In this document: positions 34,406-41,826 of the stretch, piece after piece
How the letters are laid out: the number at the start of each line of letters is the position of its first letter
Position numbering within the stretch: position 1 is the stretch's first letter
Source: a virus
Length of the DNA stretch: 64,000 bases
Virus record (IMG/VR): IMGVR_UViG_3300009703_000007
Span: 30,121 to 94,120 of that record
Direction: 5' to 3' (one strand)
The notes under the pieces: generated by a model
Databases searched by the model: none
The model's input: only the letters and a program-made list of their open reading frames with translations
What the model was told of the DNA's origin: nothing
Made by a program: the position numbers and the translations under genes

Positions 34406-35110
34406 GTGTCTGAATACCGATCCCGGGACATGGAGTTGTTCCGTACATGGAAAGCTAACCCAACACCGCATACGCTAGGTCCACTCCTCAATCAGCTGGA
34501 CCCTCTTATTATGTCCCAGGTCAGGAACTGGTCGGGAACCATATCCGACCAACGTTTACGCATACGTGCTAGGTCACTGGCCAAGAGTGCCCTTGAAACG
34601 TACGACCCCGCCAAAGGTGCTATCAGCACGCACCTAACTACTCGTCTTCAAAAACTGTCTAGAGAAGTCTACCCCTACCAGAACGCTGCTCGTTTACCCG
34701 AGCATCAACAGATCAAGTACAGATCTTATTCGTCGGCTATGTCAAAGCTGGAAGATGAGCTCGGAAGAAAGCCATCCAATGATGAGTTGGCAGATGAGCT
34801 GAGTTGGAACCCCAGCGCAGTAGTCAGCTATGGTCAGCAGTTACGAGGGGACTACGTAGCATCTGAGGGGGTACACACAGAGTTCTACCAGGACGGCCTA
34901 GAAGATACGCTTTTGTTGGACTACGTGTACCACGACCTGACACCTAAAGAAAAAGATCTGTTTGAACGTGTGACAGGGTATAGAGGCGCGAGGGTTCACA
35001 GTAATACAGAGCTTATGAGTGAGCTCAACCTTACACAAGGTCAGCTGTCGTACATGAAGCGAAAGCTCATAGATAAAATATCCAACTATAAGAAAAGGTT
35101 TGGAACCTAA
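34406..35110 (+). CDS. Phage sigma-70 family RNA polymerase sigma factor
   Basis: The product has 234 residues from the GTG at 34406, chosen because GAGG lies nine bases upstream and the upstream reading would overlap the preceding gene. Residues about 55-85 resemble region 2 of divergent phage sigma factors (ETYDPAKGAISTHLTTRLQK). Residues about 112-140 form region 3 (LEDELGRKPSNDELADELSW). The C-terminal helices (LTPKEKDLFERVTGY, LTQGQLSYMKRKLIDKI) fit region 4. It probably directs host RNA polymerase to late phage promoters. Several -10-only promoters in this window are candidate targets. The gene ends at a bidirectional terminator. Confidence 0.75.
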   Translation: MSEYRSRDMELFRTWKANPTPHTLGPLLNQLDPLIMSQVRNWSGTISDQRLRIRARSLAKSALETYDPAKGAISTHLTTRLQKLSREVYPYQNAARLPEHQQIKYRSYSSAMSKLEDELGRKPSNDELADELSWNPSAVVSYGQQLRGDYVASEGVHTEFYQDGLEDTLLLDYVYHDLTPKEKDLFERVTGYRGARVHSNTELMSELNLTQGQLSYMKRKLIDKISNYKKRFGT

Positions 35111-35155
35111 AGAAAAGGAGACGCGCATGACGTGCTCCTCCTTTTCTTTTTTCAG
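35109..35155. terminator. Bidirectional terminator between convergent genes
   Basis: Perfect 12-bp stem AAAGAAAAGGAG (35109-35120) with CTCCTTTTCTTT (35138-35149), a 17-nt loop and T-runs on the + strand (TTTTTTC) and a T-rich 3' arm on the - strand. It lies between the sigma factor (+) and spoVR (-) and would stop both transcripts. Confidence 0.85.
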
Positions 35156-36681
35156 TCGACTAGGTGCATAGCAGCTTCGATGAAGTCCACCAATTCATCT
35201 TGGTGGACGGGCGAAGCTTCTTCTGACCACGTTGCTGTTCTCACGAGCACCTTACGCCCCCACATCTGAGCTAGTGCGCTGATTACGTCAACGGCACTAG
35301 AACGGTGTACCTCGGAATCTCCCAGATCCATCGCTTGCTCTATCAGTAGTTCTCGTCGGTTATCATGATTGCCATCGATTACTCGAAGTACAGGCTGTCC
35401 ACGGAAGGTGATACTGCTCACCAACGCATCCCGTATATCACGCCAGTCGTTCGTTTCTAGAACGATCTCGCCGTCAGATCTACGTTCGCTGTAAATGAAC
35501 ATGAGATGTTCCTCGACGAATTCTCTGTCGATGAACTCCTGGAGAAACTGAGCGTCGTTGTGTGTTCTACGCACTTCGAAGATCTTCTCCATCCCCTTCA
35601 TAGCTCCCGTGTCCCATTCCTTTCTCTTGACACGGTCCGTACACTCTTCCCACTCCTTGCCAAATCGCCCCTTGTCCCAACGCATCTTGATGTGCTGGAA
35701 CAACTTCCAGCCCAGCGCGTAGACGTTGAGACTGCTTTGCGGCCAATGCACCACTCCCGAATGATGACTGGCGTATGCTACGGCTTCGTTGCCTTCAGCG
35801 TATTCATCCATCAACGTAGTGTGCCAAGTCACTGCCCACCCCTCGTTCATGATCTTAGTCATGCCCTGAGGGTAGAAGTAGTAGGACTCCTCTCGGATCA
35901 TCGCAAGGATGTGGCGTTGCCAGTCCTTCATTTGGCCGTGTGCGATCAAGAATCCCAGGATGTCCCTTTCAGGTTCTGGAGGAAACTTAGTCTCCTTCCT
36001 GATCGCCGCGACGTACGCTTCCCGCTGTTCACAGATGTACGACGAGGGGTTCATGTAGGCCTGAAGATCTGGGTCGTCATCGTGGAATCGATGTGGGTCG
36101 AACTCCGTTGTACGGATGTCTGGGAGACTTCCTGTGTTGTCCTCTACGGCCAGCCTATCCTCGAATCCTGCTCTGTATGGCGCGTACGGGTCGATAAAGT
36201 TTTGGACACAGAGACACAGGTCGATCCATTTTTCTACGGCTTCTTCACCTACTCGATCAATGATTCGAGACACTCGTACCGCGTGATCCGCCATCATCTT
36301 AACAGACTTACGGTTGGTGTGCTGGAACCACTGGTTGTTCTTGAAGAAGTCGACGTGCCCGTAAACGTGTGCCATCACCAATTTCTGATCAATGTCCAGG
36401 TTGCCTTCCATTAGGTAAGCGTAACTGGGATCTGAGTTGATGACCATCTCGTAGATACGAGATCTGCCCCAACGGTAACGTTGCTGTACGGATTCGTACT
36501 CCTGTCCGAACGAGTAGTGCGGGTACCTTTGGGGGAACCCTCCGAATGCGGCTAGTGCCGACATCTCCTCTGAGGAGACCAGAATGAACTCTACAGGGTA
36601 GAAGTCCAATCCAGCGTCCTCAGCCAGCTCCGCTATCTTACGAACATGCGGCGCCAGCTTTGCTTCGATGATTTCACTCAT
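35152..36681 (-). CDS. spoVR: SpoVR family protein
   Basis: The product has 509 residues, the same length as bacterial SpoVR/YcgB proteins. Signatures include AHVYGHVDFFKNNQWF (103-118), EEAVEKWIDLCLCVQNFIDPY and, near residue 285, MNEGWAVTWHTTLMDEY. In bacteria SpoVR is encoded with PrkA and YeaH and is linked to stress adaptation and, in Bacillus, spore cortex formation. Its biochemical activity is not settled. Here it is the last gene of a minus-strand operon with prkA and the DUF444 gene, overlapping the latter by four bases. It appears intact, with no frameshift. Confidence 0.9.
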   Translation of the reverse strand: MSEIIEAKLAPHVRKIAELAEDAGLDFYPVEFILVSSEEMSALAAFGGFPQRYPHYSFGQEYESVQQRYRWGRSRIYEMVINSDPSYAYLMEGNLDIDQKLVMAHVYGHVDFFKNNQWFQHTNRKSVKMMADHAVRVSRIIDRVGEEAVEKWIDLCLCVQNFIDPYAPYRAGFEDRLAVEDNTGSLPDIRTTEFDPHRFHDDDPDLQAYMNPSSYICEQREAYVAAIRKETKFPPEPERDILGFLIAHGQMKDWQRHILAMIREESYYFYPQGMTKIMNEGWAVTWHTTLMDEYAEGNEAVAYASHHSGVVHWPQSSLNVYALGWKLFQHIKMRWDKGRFGKEWEECTDRVKRKEWDTGAMKGMEKIFEVRRTHNDAQFLQEFIDREFVEEHLMFIYSERRSDGEIVLETNDWRDIRDALVSSITFRGQPVLRVIDGNHDNRRELLIEQAMDLGDSEVHRSSAVDVISALAQMWGRKVLVRTATWSEEASPVHQDELVDFIEAAMHLVD

Positions 36682-37847
36682 GAAAGAAGGGTCCTTATTG
36701 CTTCAGGTAGTTGATCGAAGTCAGTCATCAGCGCTACACGGATGTAATCAGCAATTTCGACTGCAGCGTTGGGTTGTTCTCTCCATTGGCTGAGCAGGTG
36801 GTGAAAATCCCTCCCATTCGACTCACACACCTGTGTATACCCGTAGAGAGCGAGTGAAGGGATGAGGTCTATCAGCGTGCTGAGATAGGATGGGAGGTCA
36901 GAAGAGAAGCAGTCACCATCTCCGTAATGGAAGATGTAGATGTTCCACTCCTTAGGGTCATAACGCTCCTTTATGATCTTCTGGGTCAGCTGCAGCGCCG
37001 ACGTCATCAACGTTCCTCCGCCCGCTGTTGTTCTCAGAAACTCGTCTCTAGTAGCTTCCCAGGCTTGGTGATCGTGTAGTACGTAAACGGACTCTTGTTT
37101 CCCGGCGTAGCAGTGTTCGATCCACAACTCCAACCAGTAGGATGCGGCATGGGCTAGGGCCGCTCTGTTTCCCCACGACATAGACGCTGAGACGTCACGT
37201 AGAAAGAAAACCACCGCCTTGGACGTGGGCCTAAGGATAGGCTTGATCGTTCGGTAGCGGAAATCATCGGGAAGAGGCAGAATGACGGGATCTTCTTCGT
37301 CATACACGCCTTCCGCGATGCTGCGGATGAGTGCCTGTATGATGGTATCCTTAGGGATAATCATTACGTCTGGGCCGACGTGCGTTTTACCGCTATACTT
37401 ATGGCCTACTACTTCCATCTCTCCACTGTGCTTTCGCACCATGTTGGGAAGCTCGAACTTTTCACCTAGAAGCTTTGCCAGCTCATCTCGGGTAAGCTCG
37501 AAGTCCGTAAGTCCATGTTCGCCGGGCTGGTCACCTGCCCCGGTGCCTCCCCTACCTCCTGGAGATCCAGGACGAAGGATATCTCCAGGCTGGCCACTGA
37601 CTCCGTTTCCAAAACCGTACCCCTTACCGTCTCCGCTGCTATTATTCGGTCCGAAACGGATACGCGGCAGGTTGATGCGCGGAATAGGCACCCGAACCTT
37701 TTTCTTTCCCTGGTGACCCACGAACGAATCGTCGGTCATGTACTTCTCGAGGTCCTTGCGAACCTTTCGCTTCCCTATATCCCGGAAGCGTTTGTGATTT
37801 CTTTTGTTGATGCCCTCTACGTCAGGCCGGACTCTGGAATCAGACAT
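36678..37847 (-). CDS. yeaH: DUF444 family protein (YeaH/YhbH) with a VWA-like domain
   Basis: The product has 389 residues. The N-terminus is basic (RKVRKDLEKYMTDDSF), followed by IPRINLPRIRFGPNN, a Gly-rich linker (about 75-108) and ELTRDELAKLLGEKFELPN, as in YeaH/YhbH. Residues from about 205 form a VWA-like fold with a MIDAS-type DVSASM and a TTAGGGTLMTSALQLT segment. Bacterial YeaH acts with the PrkA kinase in stress response. AGGAAG lies before the ATG. The gene lies between prkA and spoVR as in bacterial genomes. The family assignment is firm; the role in infection is not known. Confidence 0.9.
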   Translation of the reverse strand: MSDSRVRPDVEGINKRNHKRFRDIGKRKVRKDLEKYMTDDSFVGHQGKKKVRVPIPRINLPRIRFGPNNSSGDGKGYGFGNGVSGQPGDILRPGSPGGRGGTGAGDQPGEHGLTDFELTRDELAKLLGEKFELPNMVRKHSGEMEVVGHKYSGKTHVGPDVMIIPKDTIIQALIRSIAEGVYDEEDPVILPLPDDFRYRTIKPILRPTSKAVVFFLRDVSASMSWGNRAALAHAASYWLELWIEHCYAGKQESVYVLHDHQAWEATRDEFLRTTAGGGTLMTSALQLTQKIIKERYDPKEWNIYIFHYGDGDCFSSDLPSYLSTLIDLIPSLALYGYTQVCESNGRDFHHLLSQWREQPNAAVEIADYIRVALMTDFDQLPEAIRTLLS

Positions 37848-37855
37848 TGCTTCCT

Positions 37856-37905
37856 AATAGTAGTGTCCTCCCCCGCCGCTAAGTGCGGAGGAGGAGACCA
37901 CTATT
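37856..37905 (-). other. Large hairpin between prkA and the DUF444 gene
   Basis: About 50 bases fold into an imperfect hairpin: outer arms AATAGTAGTG and CCACTATT, inner TCCTCC with GGAGGA, and CCGC with GCGG around the loop. No T-run follows on the - strand. The 3' end lies just before the AGGAAG ribosome site of the DUF444 gene. It may be a processing or attenuation element that makes prkA expression differ from the two downstream genes. Confidence 0.55.
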
Positions 37906-37915
37906 GGTTATGGGG

Positions 37916-39982
37916 TTACTTGCTCTCACCTCGAGCGAACACGGATGCCACGTACGCCAGGGCGTCCTTGGCGCAAACCTTGCAGTACCCGTGATCAGAG
38001 ACCAGACGCGCCTTTACGACGTCGATCTTCTCCTGTGTATCTTCGGACACGGCACCAGGGGTGACGAGCGAAGACAAGTGGACGACGTCCTTCTGCTTGT
38101 CGAACAGATATCGCTCCACCGCACGACGCATGTTGTCGTTCGTGGTGTAGTCGATGACCTTTCCCTTACGTTGCTGAATACCGATCCAGGACATCAGCTG
38201 CCCGCGATGGTCGGACTTGTTGGAGGTGTGAACCTCCGCCATGGCCTCGATCGCCGACATGAACTTCTCGTCCGGCTCTTCATCCTTCCCTGTGGTTGGG
38301 TTGCGGATCTTCTCCTTCGAGATGTACGCCGAGATGGAATCGATGTATCGTTCGAACACCTGCTGAGCCTGAGCCGGATCCGCGGCGATTGCTCGCTGCA
38401 CATCCGTCTGAGCCTTCTCCTTGTACTCACCCTCTACCTGCTCCAGCAGGGTCATGAATTGCTCTCGCTCGTCAGCGCTGGCGAGAGGGAGTCGTGAAAG
38501 AACGCGCTTTGTATCCTGGAAGAAGTTCCAAGGGTTGACGCACCCCTTCACCGTGTTTCGAGTGATGACGTTGTCGAAGACGTCCTGGAGGGTGCGCGGA
38601 GAAATGCCTCTGTCCATGCCCTCTCGCTTGCCGGCCTTTCGCATCTCCTTTACGGTTTCGTCCGTGAAGCCGTCGACGTGCTGTCCGTCGTAGAGCTTGA
38701 CCTTCTGCATGACGGTGACGACTCCACCCTTCGGCTCGTCCAATCGAGATGCCACAGCGAACATAGCCGCCATGTCGTAGGTGTGGGGGGCGATGTGCAC
38801 CCCACGGTCCTTGATATCTCGTTCGTAGATGCGGGCTTCCTGCGACATCTTCGTCACGTATGGGATCTCCATCGCTACCGTTCGGTTGCGCAGAGCCTCC
38901 ATGTATTCATCCGACTCCAACTTCTTGAGCTCTGGCTCGTTGTTGTGGCCGAGGATGACTGTGTCTACCGAGCACTGGGCGAACTTCTTCGGCTTGATCA
39001 TACCTTCTTCCGAAGCCGTGAGCAGGTCGTAGAGGAACGCTGTGTCCAGCTTCAACAATTCGACGAATTCGATGATGCCTCGGTTGGCCACCTGGAATTC
39101 TCCGTCGAAGTTGAAGGCACGTGGATCCGAATCGGAACCGTACACCGCGATCTTCCGGTAATTGAGGGAACCTGTCAGCTCAGTGGCATCCTGGTTCTTC
39201 TCGTCCTTCGGCTGGAAGGTACCGATGCCGGACCGGTTCGACTCGCTCAGGAACATCCGTGTGACCACGACGTGGTCGGCCAGCTTGGACCAGTCGCCCT
39301 TGAGCGCCGTCATCAACTTGGTGTAGACCAGGTTGGACAGAGGGTCCAGATCTCCCTTGAACGTCACCCGGCCCTTGCCGCCGGCCTTGACCGCTTCGAC
39401 GAAGGCCTGGCGGTTGTCTGGGTCGATGACGTAAATAGGGTCGTGGCTCATGGGAGCCTTGATCTCACGTACACCCTTTCCGAAGATCTCGTCGTAGTCG
39501 GCCTCTGCGAGGTGCTTGGTACGCACCCACTTGAACGTGTAGAGACGGCCTTCTCGAGTACGGCTGTACGCAGCTAGGCCCTTCTTGAATAGGCGGGCGA
39601 TCGTGGACTTCGCCGAGCCCACAGGACCATGGAGAAGCAGGATGCGCTTCGCCGTAGCGCCACCGTTGGCTGCCGACTGCAGCTTGGTCATGAGGCGCTC
39701 GATGTGGATCTCCGCACCGTACAGCGCGTCCGCTCCGTCGAAGGGGTCTCGGAAGAAGAGGAACTCCGTGTGCTTCCTCCCGAACTCGGTGAACACCTCG
39801 GTACCGTGCGACATGATCATGTCGAACAGTCGAGCATGCGCTCTTCGGCTGAGCGTAGGCTCTGCGTAAACTGCGTTGAGGTACTCCGGTAGGGTAAGGG
39901 TTTCCTCCAGAGCGGAGGTTTCCATTCCAGCTCGTCCACCCTGAATCATCGCCAGAGCGTCGAATACTGTCTTTTTAGCCAT
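37916..39982 (-). CDS. prkA: PrkA family serine protein kinase (YeaG-like)
   Basis: The product has 688 residues, slightly longer than the usual 630-645. An AAA+ part carries a Walker A motif GPVGSAKST (119-127), followed by YTFKWV and PIYVIDPDNRQAF. The region after it (LTGSLNYRKIAVYGSDSDPR, FQVANRGIIEFVELLK) and the C-terminal kinase-like part match PrkA. PrkA/YeaG kinases act in sporulation, stress and nutrient responses of bacteria. AGGAG lies nine bases upstream of the ATG. Codons are visibly enriched in C/G endings, much like the capsid gene, suggesting strong expression or a distinct origin. It is the first gene of the prkA-DUF444-spoVR operon. Confidence 0.92.
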   Translation of the reverse strand: MAKKTVFDALAMIQGGRAGMETSALEETLTLPEYLNAVYAEPTLSRRAHARLFDMIMSHGTEVFTEFGRKHTEFLFFRDPFDGADALYGAEIHIERLMTKLQSAANGGATAKRILLLHGPVGSAKSTIARLFKKGLAAYSRTREGRLYTFKWVRTKHLAEADYDEIFGKGVREIKAPMSHDPIYVIDPDNRQAFVEAVKAGGKGRVTFKGDLDPLSNLVYTKLMTALKGDWSKLADHVVVTRMFLSESNRSGIGTFQPKDEKNQDATELTGSLNYRKIAVYGSDSDPRAFNFDGEFQVANRGIIEFVELLKLDTAFLYDLLTASEEGMIKPKKFAQCSVDTVILGHNNEPELKKLESDEYMEALRNRTVAMEIPYVTKMSQEARIYERDIKDRGVHIAPHTYDMAAMFAVASRLDEPKGGVVTVMQKVKLYDGQHVDGFTDETVKEMRKAGKREGMDRGISPRTLQDVFDNVITRNTVKGCVNPWNFFQDTKRVLSRLPLASADEREQFMTLLEQVEGEYKEKAQTDVQRAIAADPAQAQQVFERYIDSISAYISKEKIRNPTTGKDEEPDEKFMSAIEAMAEVHTSNKSDHRGQLMSWIGIQQRKGKVIDYTTNDNMRRAVERYLFDKQKDVVHLSSLVTPGAVSEDTQEKIDVVKARLVSDHGYCKVCAKDALAYVASVFARGESK

Positions 39983-40093
39983 TGAGATTCTCTCCTGGTT
40001 GTACGTCCTGGCTTGGACGCGCCTGTATAAGCATGTACTTATACCAATAAAAGGTATTAATTACGCTGGAGTGGTATGCTATACTACAGCAGT
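39983..40093. promoter_or_regulatory. Divergent promoter region with a palindromic operator candidate
   Basis: The gap between prkA (-) and the peptidoglycan hydrolase (+) holds a palindrome GTATAAG-CATGTA-CTTATAC (40025-40044) whose arms include -10-like hexamers for both directions. An extended -10 TGCTATACT (40077-40085) lies eight bases before the ATG at 40094, so the + transcript would be almost leaderless. Confidence 0.55.
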
Positions 40094-41407
40094 ATGGCTA
40101 CCTACGGAGATCGTGAGCTCGAGCTCAACATGACGGGCGACGATGTACAAGAATTACAAATAAAATTGGGTGGATGGTTTGGGGCCTATCCTGCTGAGAA
40201 GCCTAGGTGGGACGGTGTTTTTGACACAGCCACTGAGAACGCTGTGATAAGGTTTCAGCTAGCACATAACTTACCCGACACCGGCGTAGTAGACCACTGG
40301 ACGTTCACCCGGCTGGATCAGGAAGCTGCTGATCACTTCTTTTCTCTGGCACAGTATATGTGTCCAACCAAGACCAACGGCTGCAAAGGGTTTGGGACAA
40401 ACCGCAACTCGTTTACTCACGTGAGCGACTCCGGGTCTACGAGCACCATACTCATCCCCGGAGGAGAGGCTGCAGGTGTGAGTAAGGTACTTATATGGAT
40501 GCTACGCGGCCTCTTGGCACGTGCTGAGAGTTCTTACTACAACGTTCCAGGAGGCGGCTACAGATGCGCCTACGACAACGAAGCTAAGAACAGAACCACT
40601 ACCAACCACATTGGTAATGCTATTGACGTAAAGCCGTTCAAAGACGACTGGTCTGAGGCCCCTTTATACGAGGAACAGACGGTCATGGGGGAAACTATAT
40701 CCGTCAAGTATACAGACGCCACTCGAAATTTTCGGCTCGTATGTAACGCCGCAGGCATCCCTTCAGATATAAGAGCATCGGATGTTGTCTACATGGAGAG
40801 GGATGTACCTCTTACCCCTGCCGGATACTACTCGTCTACGTGGGTGCACCTGGACGTTAGAACAGCCTTGGATGGTATAGGTGGCCACCCTGCGGATTGG
40901 TACGCTACCACATACACTGAGCTCAACGCACCGCTTTACCAGGGTCAGCTCTTGATCTTTGCGTCAGCGGAGCCGCCTCCAGCACCACCAGCACCGCCAC
41001 TGTACGGTAGTCAGGCAGAAGAATTCGTGGCTGCTGCTGCGGCCAGCACCTTGGAAGAGTGGAATGTTTATATGGCGTCTGAGGCATCTAGGTTGGAAGC
41101 GTCCACCAGCTCCTTGGCGGGAGATATCGACCCTGCCATAGTGGCTGCAGCAGGCCTGCCGGAAGAGTTGGTCAACCTGGCGCACGAGGTAGGTATCAAT
41201 GGAGTCCTGGCTATAGCCTACGACCGAGCAGACGTCATAGAGGCAGCTAGGCGTTCATACATTCTTTCACAACATACTAGAGACGATTACAGGTCTTTCA
41301 GCAGACTAACGAACGATAAACTAGTGTCGGCTCTAGACGCTAGTAACGCGCTGTTCCGCAGACGCTTCGAGAACTATAGCTTGCCAGCAGAGGACTGCAA
41401 TGCCTAG
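40094..41407 (+). CDS. Peptidoglycan hydrolase with a PG-binding and an M15-like peptidase domain
   Basis: The product has 437 residues from the ATG at 40094. An ATG at 40076 was rejected because it lies inside the -10 element. Residues about 8-75 form a peptidoglycan-binding domain (LELNMTGDDVQELQIKLGGW, DGVFDTATENAVIRFQ, GVVDHWTFTRL). Residues about 165-265 carry a D,D-peptidase type zinc site: NHIGNAIDV and STWVHLDVR supply His/Asp/His ligands. A Pro-rich linker (PPPAPPAPP) leads to a helical C-terminal part. It overlaps the gp25-like gene by eight bases, suggesting a virion-associated lysin rather than the endolysin. Confidence 0.75.
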   Translation: MATYGDRELELNMTGDDVQELQIKLGGWFGAYPAEKPRWDGVFDTATENAVIRFQLAHNLPDTGVVDHWTFTRLDQEAADHFFSLAQYMCPTKTNGCKGFGTNRNSFTHVSDSGSTSTILIPGGEAAGVSKVLIWMLRGLLARAESSYYNVPGGGYRCAYDNEAKNRTTTNHIGNAIDVKPFKDDWSEAPLYEEQTVMGETISVKYTDATRNFRLVCNAAGIPSDIRASDVVYMERDVPLTPAGYYSSTWVHLDVRTALDGIGGHPADWYATTYTELNAPLYQGQLLIFASAEPPPAPPAPPLYGSQAEEFVAAAAASTLEEWNVYMASEASRLEASTSSLAGDIDPAIVAAAGLPEELVNLAHEVGINGVLAIAYDRADVIEAARRSYILSQHTRDDYRSFSRLTNDKLVSALDASNALFRRRFENYSLPAEDCNA

Positions 41408-41825
41408 AGATCTTCACTTATCTGGAATTGACGGCGGCTCTGGACTGTACTGGGCAGGCTACGTCAACGAATTCGCAAGCGGCTTCCAGGCTACTATCAA
41501 CCATTTCATGAAAGTGTTGTTGACTGTGAAAGGATCCAACCCGTTTGCTCCCTCGGAGGGCACAGCCTTCGCGGAGCTGCCTGGGTCCAATATGGGCAAC
41601 CGGATGGATCTGGTGCGGTCTATAATTGTTGAGGCTGTAAAAGACGCTGAAACTTCTGTCAAAAGGAATCAGGCCAAGGAGCCTCTACTAGCTACGGAAC
41701 GTCTTCGCTCTGCGTCTATAGAATCCCTTACTGCAGTGGGACAAGACGGCTTTACTGTACACGTAAAATTAGAGAATCAAGCAGGTCAAAGGCTCCTGAC
41801 ACTGCTACCACACGTGAGTTTGTAG
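41400..41825 (+). CDS. gp25-like baseplate wedge protein
   Basis: The product has 141 residues. It matches the gp25/W pattern: FQATINHFMKVLLTVKGSNP then FAPSEGTAFAELPGSN (about residues 30-67), followed by IIVEAVKDAETSVKRNQ and a C-terminal strand FTVHVKLENQ. gp25-like proteins sit at the sheath-baseplate interface and start sheath polymerisation. It precedes a J-like gene by two bases, the usual wedge order. Confidence 0.65.
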   Translation: MPRDLHLSGIDGGSGLYWAGYVNEFASGFQATINHFMKVLLTVKGSNPFAPSEGTAFAELPGSNMGNRMDLVRSIIVEAVKDAETSVKRNQAKEPLLATERLRSASIESLTAVGQDGFTVHVKLENQAGQRLLTLLPHVSL

Positions 41826-41826
41826 A

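Noticed and set aside
35506-36414. 302-residue + strand frame opposite spoVR
   Set aside because: It is antisense to a firmly identified SpoVR gene, with no start signal and odd Val/Leu/His-rich composition.
38678-39577. Long + strand frame (299 residues) opposite prkA
   Set aside because: It is antisense to a clear kinase gene; it stays open because of the GC-rich third positions of prkA.
40076-40093. Upstream ATG for the peptidoglycan hydrolase
   Set aside because: It overlaps the extended -10 element, so the transcript would start after it; the ATG at 40094 fits better.
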